NCBI RefSeq assembly: GCF_035969385.1
Contig: NZ_JAYKKJ010000007.1
Span: forward strand, 62,001-126,000
DNA length: 64,000 nt
Direction: 5' to 3'
Source: SELP01 sp035969385
GTDB lineage: Bacteria > Pseudomonadota > Alphaproteobacteria > Rhodobacterales > Rhodobacteraceae
Part shown: positions 52,013 to 60,903 of the stretch, one piece after another
Layout: each line of letters begins with the position of its first letter
Numbering within the stretch: the stretch's first letter is position 1
Translations under genes and position numbers: made by a program
The notes under the pieces: generated by a model
What the model saw: the letters and a program-made list of their open reading frames with translations, nothing else
Database searches by the model: none
Told to the model about the DNA's origin: nothing

Positions 52013-52423
52013 ATGAAAACCCTCGCCCTTCTCCTCGTCCTGATCCTCGGCTTTGCCGCCTATGTCCGGCTGGCCCCGTCCGACCCGGCCCGCTGGCACC
52101 GGCCCGTGCCCGACCTCGCGCTTGGCGACCACCCGCGCGAGGGCAGCTTTGCCGCGGTCCGGGGCGGGGCGAACCCCGACACTTTGGCCCGGATCGACGC
52201 CATCGCCCGCGCCACGCCCCGCACGACCGTGTTGGCCGGGTCTGTGGCCGAGGGGCGGATCACGTATATCACCCGCTCGCGCCTCTGGGGGTTCCCCGAC
52301 TACACCACCGTCGAACGTTCCGGCGACCGGATCACGCTTTTCGGGCGGCTGCGGTTCGGGCGCGGCGACATGGGGGTGAACAAGGCCCGGATCGAAGGCT
52401 GGCTGGCGCAGGTGGGGCTTTGA
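52013..52423 (+). CDS. DUF1499 domain-containing protein
   Basis: A 136-residue protein with an N-terminal hydrophobic segment (about 2-17, TLALLLVLILGFAAYV), either a signal anchor or a signal peptide, then the DUF1499 domain (about 45-133, FAAVRGGAN...TYITRSRLWGFPDYTTVERSGDRITLFGRLRFGRGDMGVN). Family function is unknown. It stands between the speB repeat and prfA with its own upstream region. Confidence 0.85.
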   Translation: MKTLALLLVLILGFAAYVRLAPSDPARWHRPVPDLALGDHPREGSFAAVRGGANPDTLARIDAIARATPRTTVLAGSVAEGRITYITRSRLWGFPDYTTVERSGDRITLFGRLRFGRGDMGVNKARIEGWLAQVGL

Positions 52424-52474
52424 TCCCCGCTCTGATCCCTTGACGGCTCGCGCGGGATAGGGGAATGCAGGCGC

Positions 52475-53530
52475 ATGATACCTGCTGACCGTCTCCGCCA
52501 GATCACCGAACGCTTCGAATACCTCGAGGCCCGCATGTCCGCCGGGCTGTCGGGCGATGAGTTCGTCTCCGTGTCCCGCGAATATGCCGAACTGCGGCCC
52601 GTGGTCGACACCGTGCGCGGCTACCAATCCCTGATTGAGGAGATCGACGGGGCCGAGGCCATGCTCTCCGACCCCGAGATGAAAGAACTGGCCGAGGCTG
52701 AACTGCCCGACCTCCGCGCCCGCCTGCCCGAGGCAGAACAGGCGGTCAAACTGGCGCTGCTGCCCAAGGATTCCGCAGATGCCCGCCCCGCGATGATCGA
52801 GATCCGCCCCGGCACCGGCGGGGAAGAGGCGGCACTGTTCGCGGGTGACCTGCTGCGCATGTATCAGCGCTATGCCGATGCGCGCGGTTGGAAATTCGAA
52901 ATCATCGAAGAAGCCCAGACCGAACTTGGCGGCATCAAAGAGGTCGTGGCCCGCGTCGCCGGGGACGGGGTCTTTGCCCGGCTGAAATACGAATCCGGCG
53001 TGCACCGGGTGCAGCGCGTCCCGGAAACCGAAAGCGGCGGGCGCATCCATACCTCTGCCGCCACCGTCGCCGTCTTGCCCGAGGCCGAGGACGTGGACAT
53101 CAAGATCGACGCCAACGACATCCGCATCGACACCATGCGGTCCTCCGGCGCGGGCGGGCAGCACGTGAACACCACCGACTCCGCCGTGCGGATCACCCAC
53201 CTGCCCACCGGAATCGTCGTGACCAGTTCGGAAAAGTCGCAGCACCGGAACCGCGAGATCGCGATGCAGGTTCTGAAAACCCGGCTCTATGACATGGAAC
53301 GGCAGCGGGTGGACAGCGAACGCTCTGCCAACCGCAAAAGCCAGGTCGGTTCGGGCGACCGGTCCGAACGCATCCGCACCTACAACTTCCCGCAAGGAAG
53401 GATGACCGACCACCGGATCAACCTGACGCTCTATAAGCTGGATCAGGTGATGCAGGGCGATCTGGACGAGGTGATCGACGCGCTGATTCAGGACGCGCAG
53501 GCCACCCTTCTGGCCGAGATGGACGGATGA
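52475..53530 (+). CDS. prfA: Peptide chain release factor 1
   Basis: A 351-residue RF1. The PCRF domain precedes the catalytic domain; the GGQ peptidyl-hydrolase loop is at 227-229 (SSGAGGQHVNTTDSAVR). The glutamine of GGQ is the substrate of PrmC, encoded next. It recognises UAA and UAG. The stop overlaps the prmC start by 4 bp. Confidence 0.96.
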   Translation: MIPADRLRQITERFEYLEARMSAGLSGDEFVSVSREYAELRPVVDTVRGYQSLIEEIDGAEAMLSDPEMKELAEAELPDLRARLPEAEQAVKLALLPKDSADARPAMIEIRPGTGGEEAALFAGDLLRMYQRYADARGWKFEIIEEAQTELGGIKEVVARVAGDGVFARLKYESGVHRVQRVPETESGGRIHTSAATVAVLPEAEDVDIKIDANDIRIDTMRSSGAGGQHVNTTDSAVRITHLPTGIVVTSSEKSQHRNREIAMQVLKTRLYDMERQRVDSERSANRKSQVGSGDRSERIRTYNFPQGRMTDHRINLTLYKLDQVMQGDLDEVIDALIQDAQATLLAEMDG

Positions 53531-54363
53531 GCCTGACGGTTCAGGACGGGCTGACCGCGCTGACCGCAAGACTGTCCGAGGGGGGCATCGATGGCGCCGG
53601 ACGCGAGGCGCGGCTGATCCTGTCCCATGTTCTGGACACCACGCCCGACCGCATGTCGCTCATCGCGCGTGACTCGCTGACCCCCGACCGTCTGGACCGG
53701 GCGCTTGGTCTGGCCGCGCGCCGGGCGGGCGGCACCCCGATGAGCCATATTCTGGGGCACCGCGACTTCTGGGGCCGCCGGTTCGAAGTGACGGCGGATG
53801 TGCTCGACCCACGGCCCGAAACCGAAACCCTGATCGCGGCCGCGCTGGAACGGCCTTTCGCCTCGGTGCTGGATCTTGGCACGGGGTCCGGGTGTATTCT
53901 GCTCACGTTGCTGGCTGAACGGCCCGCCGCGCGGGGCATAGGCGCTGACCTTTCTGACGCGGCCCTTGCCGTGGCCCGGCGCAATGCCGCCGCGCTGGGC
54001 GTCGCGGACAGGGCCACGCTGATCCGCTCCGACTGGTTCGCCGCGATCTCCGGCCGCTTCGACCTGATCGTATCGAACCCGCCCTACATCGCCGCCGATG
54101 AAATGCCTGATCTGGCCCCCGAACTTTCCTATGAACCCCGAATAGCCCTGACGGACGAAGGGGACGGGCTGACCGCCTACCGCGTCATCACGGCCGGGGC
54201 AGGGGCGCATCTGACCCCCGGCGGGCGGCTGATGGTCGAAATCGGCTGGCAGCAGGGGGCTGCGGTGGCCGATCTGTTCCAACGGGCGGGGCTGACCGGG
54301 GTGCAGATTCTCCCCGACCTCGACGGGCGAGACCGGGTCGTTTGCGGGCAACACCCGGGCTGA
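53527..54363 (+). CDS. prmC: Release factor glutamine N5-methyltransferase
   Basis: A 278-residue class I SAM-dependent methyltransferase. An N-terminal helical bundle (about 1-80) is followed by the SAM motif VLDLGTGSGCILL (about 115-127) and the catalytic NPPYI (about 182-186). It methylates the GGQ glutamine of RF1 and RF2. It is translationally coupled to prfA (ATGA overlap). Confidence 0.96.
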   Translation: MSLTVQDGLTALTARLSEGGIDGAGREARLILSHVLDTTPDRMSLIARDSLTPDRLDRALGLAARRAGGTPMSHILGHRDFWGRRFEVTADVLDPRPETETLIAAALERPFASVLDLGTGSGCILLTLLAERPAARGIGADLSDAALAVARRNAAALGVADRATLIRSDWFAAISGRFDLIVSNPPYIAADEMPDLAPELSYEPRIALTDEGDGLTAYRVITAGAGAHLTPGGRLMVEIGWQQGAAVADLFQRAGLTGVQILPDLDGRDRVVCGQHPG

Positions 54364-54596
54364 TTCCCGCTGATTTTTGGGAAATGCAGCGCACACCCGC
54401 GTGAAAAACGCGATTTCGGGGCTGAATCCCCTTGCCGGGCCGGGGTTTAGGTGTTTAATCGGGGCTATCGGCAGGGACGCGGGCCTTTCGGCCTCCCCCC
54501 GATATTACGCCAGACAAAAGATGGGCACATCAGCGGCGCCACGGGGCGCCAGCGGCTCGAAGCGCAAATTTCACGCAGCTGAACGAAAGCACGTTC
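54364..54596 (+). other. Structured leader region upstream of the DUF4167 gene
   Basis: A 233-bp non-coding gap with several consecutive stem-loops: CGCGT/ACGCG around GAAAA (54398-54412), GGGG/CCCC near 54418-54431, a longer hairpin closed by ATCGGGG (54458-54464) and CCCCGAT (54497-54503), and GGCGCC/GGCGCC (54535-54550). No known riboswitch was recognised. The density of stems suggests a structured 5' leader or small RNA. Confidence 0.4.
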
Positions 54597-55127
54597 ATGA
54601 GATCTTCCAAATCACGGTCGCGGAACAAGAACCGCAACAATCGGCCTTCGGGCGGCAATATCATCAACCGGGTCTTCGACAGCTCGGGCCCCGATGGCAA
54701 GGTGCGCGGCACGCCGCAGCAGATCATCGACAAGTACAACCAGCTGCACCGCGACGCCCAGCTTTCGGGCGACCGGGTCGCGGCGGAAAACTTCGCCCAG
54801 CACGCCGAACATTACACCCGGATGCTGGCCGAGGCGCAGCGCGAGGTCGACAAGGCCCGCGAGGAACAGGAAGAAGCCAACCGCCAGCGGCAGGCCGAAC
54901 GGGACCGGGAACGGGCCGAACGGCTGAAGGCGCAGGAAGAGGCGGCGAACGGTCCCGCGTCGGACGATGCAGCCGCCCCGGCCGAGGCTGACAACGGTCT
55001 GGTCGAGACCCCGGAAAACCGCGCGGAAGAGGCCCCCAAGCCCAAGAAACCGCGCCGCCCCCGCAAGCCCAAGGCGGCAGAGGGCGATGGGTCTGCGGAC
55101 AACACGCCCAGCGAAGCGGCAGAATAA
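54597..55127 (+). CDS. DUF4167 domain-containing protein
   Basis: A 176-residue protein. A very basic N-terminus (MRSSKSRSRNKNRNNRPSGGNIINRVFDSSGPDGKVRG) leads into the DUF4167 helical domain (about 30-85, GTPQQIIDKYNQLHRDAQLSGDRVAAENFAQHAEHY). It then becomes a long charged helix and a low-complexity Lys/Pro/Ala-rich tail. The basic ends suggest nucleic-acid or ribosome binding, as does its constant position after prfA-prmC in alphaproteobacteria. Function is not established. Confidence 0.9.
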   Translation: MRSSKSRSRNKNRNNRPSGGNIINRVFDSSGPDGKVRGTPQQIIDKYNQLHRDAQLSGDRVAAENFAQHAEHYTRMLAEAQREVDKAREEQEEANRQRQAERDRERAERLKAQEEAANGPASDDAAAPAEADNGLVETPENRAEEAPKPKKPRRPRKPKAAEGDGSADNTPSEAAE

Positions 55128-55146
55128 CGCGACTGGAAATGAAGCA

Positions 55147-55173
55147 AAGGCCCGGAGATGTCCGGGCCTTTTT
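55147..55173 (+). terminator. Intrinsic terminator after the DUF4167 gene
   Basis: A perfect 10-bp stem AAGGCCCGGA (55147-55156) with TCCGGGCCTT (55161-55170), loop GATG, followed by a T-run to 55173. It ends the prfA-prmC-DUF4167 unit and separates it from the convergent MoxR operon. Confidence 0.9.
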
Positions 55174-55181
55174 CGTTGCCG

Positions 55182-57260
55182 CTACGACCGGCCGCGCCCA
55201 CCTTCGCGCAGCCATGCCCCGACGATCAGCAGCCCGGCCAGACACAGGAACAGCCAGGCGGGGACCAGCGGCGTGATCCGTACCTCGGCGGTCTGATAGG
55301 CCCCGCGCGGGGTGATCCCGATCCAGCCGCGGCCAGCGGCCGGTCGGCCGGGGCGCACGCTGCGCAGGTCCGGTGCGCCGTCTTCCATGCGCAGAACGCC
55401 GCCATTCGTTGCCTCGACCATTGGGGTCAGCAGGGTCGCGTCGGCGATGGTTTCCTCGAATTCCCGCGGCGCGGCGGGGCCAAGGGCGATCACCGCCTCC
55501 CGGTCGCCCTCGCGCAGCCGATACAGGCCCACCTCGGGCGCCTCCCACAGGGTTTCGAACCGGCCCGGCGAAACCTGGTCCAGCGGCACGAGCGTTTCCG
55601 TCCCGTCGGGGTGGGTCACAGTGACATCGCCCGCCCTGTCGCCCAACGTGCGCCGGATGATCCGCATGGTCTGCCCGGCGGGTTCCGCCCACAGCGCCTC
55701 TTCCTCCAGCTCCGGTTCCTTCATCATCCAATGGGCCAGCCGCCGCAGCAGTTCCAATTGCGGGCCGCCGCCTTCGAACCCCCGGTCCCACAGCCACGAA
55801 TGGTCCGAGGTTAGCAGCGCGACCCGGCCCTCACCCACCCTGTTCAAGAGCAACAGCGGGCGGCCATCGGGGCCCTGCATGACCACATCGGCCTCGGGCG
55901 CGGGGAAAACATCGATCAGGCGGAACCAGCGGCCCCAGCCGGGCAGCCCGTTCGCCCCGGGCGCAGGGCCGAAATCCTCCAGCCCTTCGGTCACCGGGTG
56001 GCGCTGGCCAAGGTCGGTCAGGTCGGGCGTGAACCCTTCCTCGAACAGCCGCGCCGTGGGCGCGCCGGGCAGCACCGCGCCAAGGGGCGAGCGATAGATG
56101 CTTTCCGCCCCGCCATATTCCGGCCCGGAGGAGATCAGCACCGCGCCGCCGGTCTCTACATAATTGCGGATGTTTTCCAGATAGCTGGACGGCAGGATGC
56201 CGCGCCGCCGGTAGCGGTCAAAGATGATCAGGTCGAACTCGTCGATCTTTTCCAGAAACAGCTCGCGCGTGGGGAAGGCGATCAGCGACAGCTCGTTCAC
56301 CGGCACCCCGTCCTGTTTCTCGGGCGGGCGCAGGATGGTGAAATGCACCAGATCGACCGAGGCATCGGATTTCAGCAGATTGCGCCATGTGCGTTCGCCC
56401 GGATGCGGTTCGCCCGACACCAGAAGCACGCGCAGCCGGTCGCGCACCCCGTTGATCTGGACCACGGCGGCGTTGTTGCGGTCGGTCAATTCGCCCGCGA
56501 CAACCGGCGTGTTGAATTGCAGCACGTTCATCCCGCCGTGGGGCAGGGTCAGGGGCAATTCCACATCCTGCCCGGTGGGGATCTCAAATTCCATCGGCAG
56601 GCCGCCGTCGATGGCGATAGTAAGGGGGGCCAGCGCAGCGCCCGGGGCCGCGCCCTGATCCTCGATCCGCAGGGTCAGGGTGATCTGTTCGCCCAGCACG
56701 GCAAAGGCCGGGGCGTTCTTGACGATCAGCCGCCGGTCCCAGTCGCCCGCCTGCCCGGACAGAAGCAGGTGCACCGGCGCGGGCACGCCCGGCGCCTGTT
56801 CGATGTCATGCACCCGCCCATCCGACAGGATCACCACGCCCGCGATCCGGCCCTGCGGTTCTTCGGTCAGGGCCTCGGTCAGGGCAGACAGCAGGCGGGT
56901 GCCTTCGTCGCCTTCACCATCGCCCAGCCGGATCACCCGCAGTTCGGTATTCTCGCGCGCGGCAACCTCGGCCCGCAGGGTCTCCAGCGCGGCGGCGGTC
57001 TGATCGGCGCGGGTGCCGATCCGCTGGCTCGCGCTTTCGTCGACCACGGCGATGACGATATCGGACAGGGGTTGCCGGTCTTCCTGTTGCAGCGACGGGT
57101 TGGCGATGGCGACCAGCAGCGCAATCGCCGCCAACCCGCGCAGCCACCAGCCCGGCAGCCGCCGCCAGATCGCCAGCGTGGTCCCGGCAAAGGACAGCCC
57201 GGCCGCCACGTAAAGCAGCCACAGGGGCAAAAGCGGATCAAGAACCACGGTCCCGGTCAT
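55182..57260 (-). CDS. Large membrane protein with VWA-like and GATase1-like domains (MoxR/Bat operon)
   Basis: A 692-residue protein, last gene of the MoxR operon. Two N-terminal transmembrane helices (about 8-28 and 36-52) are followed by a VWA-like segment (DIVIAVVDESASQR, about 67-80), where the MIDAS-type serine pattern is only partly kept. A region resembling class I glutamine-amidotransferase folds (LIIFDRYRRRGILPSSYLENIRNYVETGGAVLI, about 347-380) comes next, and a final C-terminal helix (about 668-685). It overlaps the DUF4159 gene by 4 bp. Probably a periplasmic complex component; activity is unknown. Confidence 0.75.
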   Translation of the reverse strand: MTGTVVLDPLLPLWLLYVAAGLSFAGTTLAIWRRLPGWWLRGLAAIALLVAIANPSLQQEDRQPLSDIVIAVVDESASQRIGTRADQTAAALETLRAEVAARENTELRVIRLGDGEGDEGTRLLSALTEALTEEPQGRIAGVVILSDGRVHDIEQAPGVPAPVHLLLSGQAGDWDRRLIVKNAPAFAVLGEQITLTLRIEDQGAAPGAALAPLTIAIDGGLPMEFEIPTGQDVELPLTLPHGGMNVLQFNTPVVAGELTDRNNAAVVQINGVRDRLRVLLVSGEPHPGERTWRNLLKSDASVDLVHFTILRPPEKQDGVPVNELSLIAFPTRELFLEKIDEFDLIIFDRYRRRGILPSSYLENIRNYVETGGAVLISSGPEYGGAESIYRSPLGAVLPGAPTARLFEEGFTPDLTDLGQRHPVTEGLEDFGPAPGANGLPGWGRWFRLIDVFPAPEADVVMQGPDGRPLLLLNRVGEGRVALLTSDHSWLWDRGFEGGGPQLELLRRLAHWMMKEPELEEEALWAEPAGQTMRIIRRTLGDRAGDVTVTHPDGTETLVPLDQVSPGRFETLWEAPEVGLYRLREGDREAVIALGPAAPREFEETIADATLLTPMVEATNGGVLRMEDGAPDLRSVRPGRPAAGRGWIGITPRGAYQTAEVRITPLVPAWLFLCLAGLLIVGAWLREGGRGRS

Positions 57261-60028
57261 TGGCCCAGCCTGTCCAGCAGGTCAGGCACATGCACCTGAT
57301 CGGATTTATAGTTCCCGGTCAGCACATGCATGATCAGGTTCACCCCGAACCGCATGGCAAACTCCCGCTGCCGCTCGCCCGCACTGCCGCGCCCCACGGG
57401 GTAAAGTGGCACGCCGGTTTCATCCGTCGCCCAGGCCGAGGCCCAGTCGTTGCCGCCGATGACAACCGGCGTCACCCCATCGTTCAGATCGCGGAACGGC
57501 ATGCCTTCGGCCGCTTCCGCGTCGGGCGGGGCGGCCTCGACCCACAATTCGCGGCCCGCGTAACGGCCGGGGAAATCCTGTAGCAGATAGAAGGTCCGGG
57601 TCAGCACATGGTCCGAGGGGATCGGCTCCAGCGCCGGCACATCCAGCCCCAGCGCAATGGCCTGCAGCTTGCGCCCCTCTGGCGTGCCGCTGCCAAAGCC
57701 AGCGCGGTCGGCATCGCGGGTGTCGAACAGGATCATCCCGCCGGACCGCAGATAACGGTTCAGCTTGTCATAGGCCGCGCGCGACGGCATCGGCTGGTCC
57801 GCCGTGACGGGCCAGTAGAGGAAGGGAAAGAAGGCCAGTTCGTCCCGTTCGATATCCACGCCGATCGGCATCGCCGGTTCGATCGAGGTGCGCTGGTACA
57901 GCGTGCTCGACAGCCCATAAAGACCCGCCGCGGCCCGGTCGTCCACCGACCTGTCGCCGGTCAGAACATGGGCCAGAACCACGTCGCGGGTGGCGGCGAT
58001 GGCAAAGGCGTCCAACTCGGCGTCCTGCGCACGGGGCGCGTCCGGCTGGACCATCAGCAGCCCCGCCAGCAGGGCCGCCACCACATTGCCGCGCGGCCCG
58101 CGCAGTTTGCCCGACAGCCACAGCGCGGCAAGGACATCGGCCAGCAAGAGCGCCAGCGCCGCGCCCAACAGCCAGCCTTTCAGCGCCAATTCACGCGCCA
58201 CGGTCAGCCCCTCGACCGGGATACGGGCGGGCCATGCGGCGGGCGACAGGGTGCTGTCGGCCCCCATGACATTCACCGCGATGCGCCGGTCCTCGCCCGC
58301 ATAAAGGCCCGGCGGCAGGTCCGCCCCGGGGGTCGCTTCGGCCAGCCGCGTGCCGGGGACGCCGGGCAATGTGTCGACCTCCTCCAACCGGCCCTCGGCT
58401 GTCAGCAGCACCTCGGGCAACCATGTGGTTCCTTCCAGTTCCGCCGCGTCCGGCCGGGCCGGACGGGTCGAGACCGCCAGCCGTTCCAGCATCTGCACAA
58501 ACAGGCCCGAGAGCGGCAGCGACGACCATTCGGCATTGGCGGTGACGTGATACAAAACGATCTGCCCTTCGCCCAATGCCTTGCGGGTCACCAGCGGCGT
58601 GCCATCGGCCAGCTGTGCGATCACCCGATCGGCAAGGGTCGGGTCGGGCTGAGCCATAACCTGCGTTGACACGGTAACGTCCGCCGGAACCGCCAGTCCG
58701 AAAAAGGGCGATGTCTCGGCAAAGGGGGCCAGCGCCTTGGGGTCGCCCCAACTCATCGCGCCGCCGATACTGCGGCCGCCGGCGCGCAGCCGCACCGGCA
58801 TCAGCGGGTCTTCCTCGGCGCGGCTCACATCGCTGGCGGCAAGGCGCGGCCCGGCAAAGCGCAGCAGTAGCCCGCCATCGTCCACCCAATCCGACAGGTC
58901 CTCGGTCTCCGTCGGCGACAGGGCGGCCACATCGGCAAGGATGATCACATCCGGGTTCGCGGGCAGAATATCGGCCAAGGGCCCTTCCAGCAGGTCGGCA
59001 GTGGGGGCCAGCGCCTCGCGCAGGTAGTGCAGCGGCGACAGAAGGTCGAGCGTTTCATCCGCCCCGCCGCCCGCGATCATCGCCACCTCGCGGCGGCGCA
59101 GGCTGTCGTCGGTCAGGGTCACGGCCCCGGCCGACCGCAGGCCGGTCAGTTCAAAGCGGGTGACGCGGTTGCGCAATTCGGGCGGCAGCGACAGGGCCAG
59201 ATCGGCCACCGGTTCGCCCGCCTCGAAGGTGAATGTCGCCGTGGCCAACTGCCGTTCGACACCCGCCGGGTCCAGCCCGACGGCGGCCACGCTGACCTCG
59301 CGGGCGTCGCCGACCGGGCTGCGGACGGCCTGCAAGGTCACCGCCCCGTCGGCATAGCTGGCAGGGCGCAGGGCGATGGTCTGGCGCGGGCTTTGGAACA
59401 CGGTGACCGGCCCACGATCTTCCAGCGCCTGCAACAGCGGCGCGCGGCCCGCACGGTCCAGCCCGTCGGACAGCCAATAGGTTTCGAACCCGGCCGACAG
59501 GGTGCCCGCGAATGTGGCCAGATCGGCCTCGGACGGCTCCCAAGGGTGCGGCGACAGGTTCGGCAGCCGGGCAATGGCCGCATCGGCGGATTGGAACAGC
59601 GGGCCATCGGGCGGCAGATCGGTCAGCGTGGTCAGGGCCACCGCGCGGCCCGCCGCGCCCGCCTCGGTCAACAGCGCCTCTATTCGGTCCACCCGTGCGG
59701 TCCAGTCGCGGGCATCGGCCCATGTGCCGTCCGCCACGATCAGCAGCGGTCCGGACCCGGCCCGGTCCGCTTGCGGGTTCAGCACCGGCCCGGCAAAGCC
59801 AAGGATCACCGCCGCCACCGCCAGAATACGCAGCAACAACAACCACCACGGCGTCCGGTCGGTCTGCGCCTCGTCATCGGACAGTCCCAGCAACAGCGCG
59901 ACACCGGGAAACCGGCGGCGGATCGGGGCCGGGGGCACGGCCCGCAGCAAAAGCCACAGGATCGGCAGCACGATCAGCCCCAGCAAAAGCCAGGGCGCGG
60001 AAAACGCTATCGGGCCAAGGGTCCACAT
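57257..60028 (-). CDS. DUF4159 domain-containing protein with BatA N-terminal domain
   Basis: A 923-residue protein. The N-terminal BatA/aerotolerance-regulator region has two transmembrane helices (about 7-27 and 58-78; FSAPWLLLGLIVLPILWLLLRAVPP). A long central periplasmic part is followed by transmembrane helices near 635-690. The C-terminal DUF4159 domain (about 700-920) includes FFPFLYWPVTADQPMPS and GMILFDTRDAD. The start at 60028 overlaps the DUF58 stop (ATGA). The family accompanies MoxR/DUF58 in envelope-stress-type clusters. Confidence 0.85.
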   Translation of the reverse strand: MWTLGPIAFSAPWLLLGLIVLPILWLLLRAVPPAPIRRRFPGVALLLGLSDDEAQTDRTPWWLLLLRILAVAAVILGFAGPVLNPQADRAGSGPLLIVADGTWADARDWTARVDRIEALLTEAGAAGRAVALTTLTDLPPDGPLFQSADAAIARLPNLSPHPWEPSEADLATFAGTLSAGFETYWLSDGLDRAGRAPLLQALEDRGPVTVFQSPRQTIALRPASYADGAVTLQAVRSPVGDAREVSVAAVGLDPAGVERQLATATFTFEAGEPVADLALSLPPELRNRVTRFELTGLRSAGAVTLTDDSLRRREVAMIAGGGADETLDLLSPLHYLREALAPTADLLEGPLADILPANPDVIILADVAALSPTETEDLSDWVDDGGLLLRFAGPRLAASDVSRAEEDPLMPVRLRAGGRSIGGAMSWGDPKALAPFAETSPFFGLAVPADVTVSTQVMAQPDPTLADRVIAQLADGTPLVTRKALGEGQIVLYHVTANAEWSSLPLSGLFVQMLERLAVSTRPARPDAAELEGTTWLPEVLLTAEGRLEEVDTLPGVPGTRLAEATPGADLPPGLYAGEDRRIAVNVMGADSTLSPAAWPARIPVEGLTVARELALKGWLLGAALALLLADVLAALWLSGKLRGPRGNVVAALLAGLLMVQPDAPRAQDAELDAFAIAATRDVVLAHVLTGDRSVDDRAAAGLYGLSSTLYQRTSIEPAMPIGVDIERDELAFFPFLYWPVTADQPMPSRAAYDKLNRYLRSGGMILFDTRDADRAGFGSGTPEGRKLQAIALGLDVPALEPIPSDHVLTRTFYLLQDFPGRYAGRELWVEAAPPDAEAAEGMPFRDLNDGVTPVVIGGNDWASAWATDETGVPLYPVGRGSAGERQREFAMRFGVNLIMHVLTGNYKSDQVHVPDLLDRLGQ

Positions 60029-60903
60029 CAGCCGCGCCGCTCCAGCCCGCGATAAAGCCATTGCAGCGCGCCCGCCGCCGGATCGCCCGTGTGATGGGTG
60101 GAATAGAGCCAGCCGGTGGTGCGGGCCAGCCCCGCCAGCCGGTCCTTGCGTTCCGCCAGCCGGTCAAGATAGCGGGCGCGCAACTCGCCCGCCTTCAGGG
60201 TCTCATGGGTCACGCCGCCGCCCATGCTTTCGAAAATCGTGCGCCCGTCGTAGGGAAACGCCTCTTCCGCCGGGTCGAGTACCTGCAGGATCACCCCGTG
60301 CACGTCCCGGTCGGCGGCCCGCAGCAGCGCCTCTTCGGCAGCATCCATATTGCCCATGAAATCGGACATGAACACCGCGCGGCTATGCGCCAGCATCCCG
60401 TCGGTTTCCGGTTGGCCATAATCGGCGGGGGCGTCTTCCGCCAGACGGTCGGCCATGCGGGCGATCTGCGCCGTGCCCCGGCGCGGCGGCAGGCGCAGCC
60501 CGGTCAGGCCGACGCGTTCACCGCCCCGGATCAGCAGGATCGTCGCCGCCAGCGCCAACAGGCGGGCGCGGTCGGCCTTGGTCGGGCCGCCCTTGACCGA
60601 TCCGAAGGACATCGACGCCGCCAGATCGACCCAGAAGACGACGCTTTGCGCGACCTGCCATTCCTTGTCCTGCACGAAGGCCGCGTCGGACCGGGCCGAC
60701 CGGCGCCAGTCGATGGACCTTGCATCGTCAAAGGGCATCGCCGGGCGATATTGCCAGAAATCATCGCCCAACCCCGCACGCCTGCGTCCGTGATCGCCAA
60801 GGATCACGGTCGTCGCCAGATGTTCAGCGGCGGCCAGAAGCGGCGGCAGCGGGGCAGCAAGCGCCTCGGCCCCGGCCCGCAGGGTGGCTGGGGCGTCGGT
60901 CAC
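60028..60903 (-). CDS. DUF58 domain-containing protein
   Basis: A 291-residue protein with the DUF58 domain, a VWA-related fold. The conserved block DARSIDWRRSARSDAAFVQDKEWQ (about 60-83) and SVVFWVDLAASMSFGS (about 87-102) are present. DUF58 proteins are usual partners of MoxR ATPases. It lacks an N-terminal transmembrane helix and is probably cytoplasmic. It overlaps both moxR and the DUF4159 gene by a few bases. Confidence 0.88.
   Translation of the reverse strand: MTDAPATLRAGAEALAAPLPPLLAAAEHLATTVILGDHGRRRAGLGDDFWQYRPAMPFDDARSIDWRRSARSDAAFVQDKEWQVAQSVVFWVDLAASMSFGSVKGGPTKADRARLLALAATILLIRGGERVGLTGLRLPPRRGTAQIARMADRLAEDAPADYGQPETDGMLAHSRAVFMSDFMGNMDAAEEALLRAADRDVHGVILQVLDPAEEAFPYDGRTIFESMGGGVTHETLKAGELRARYLDRLAERKDRLAGLARTTGWLYSTHHTGDPAAGALQWLYRGLERRG

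Noticed and set aside
50813..53569. Minus-strand open frame of about 918 codons across speB, the DUF1499 gene and prfA
   Set aside because: It runs antisense to three well-supported genes and across a repeat. The product lacks recognisable domains. Such frames are expected in this GC-rich sequence.
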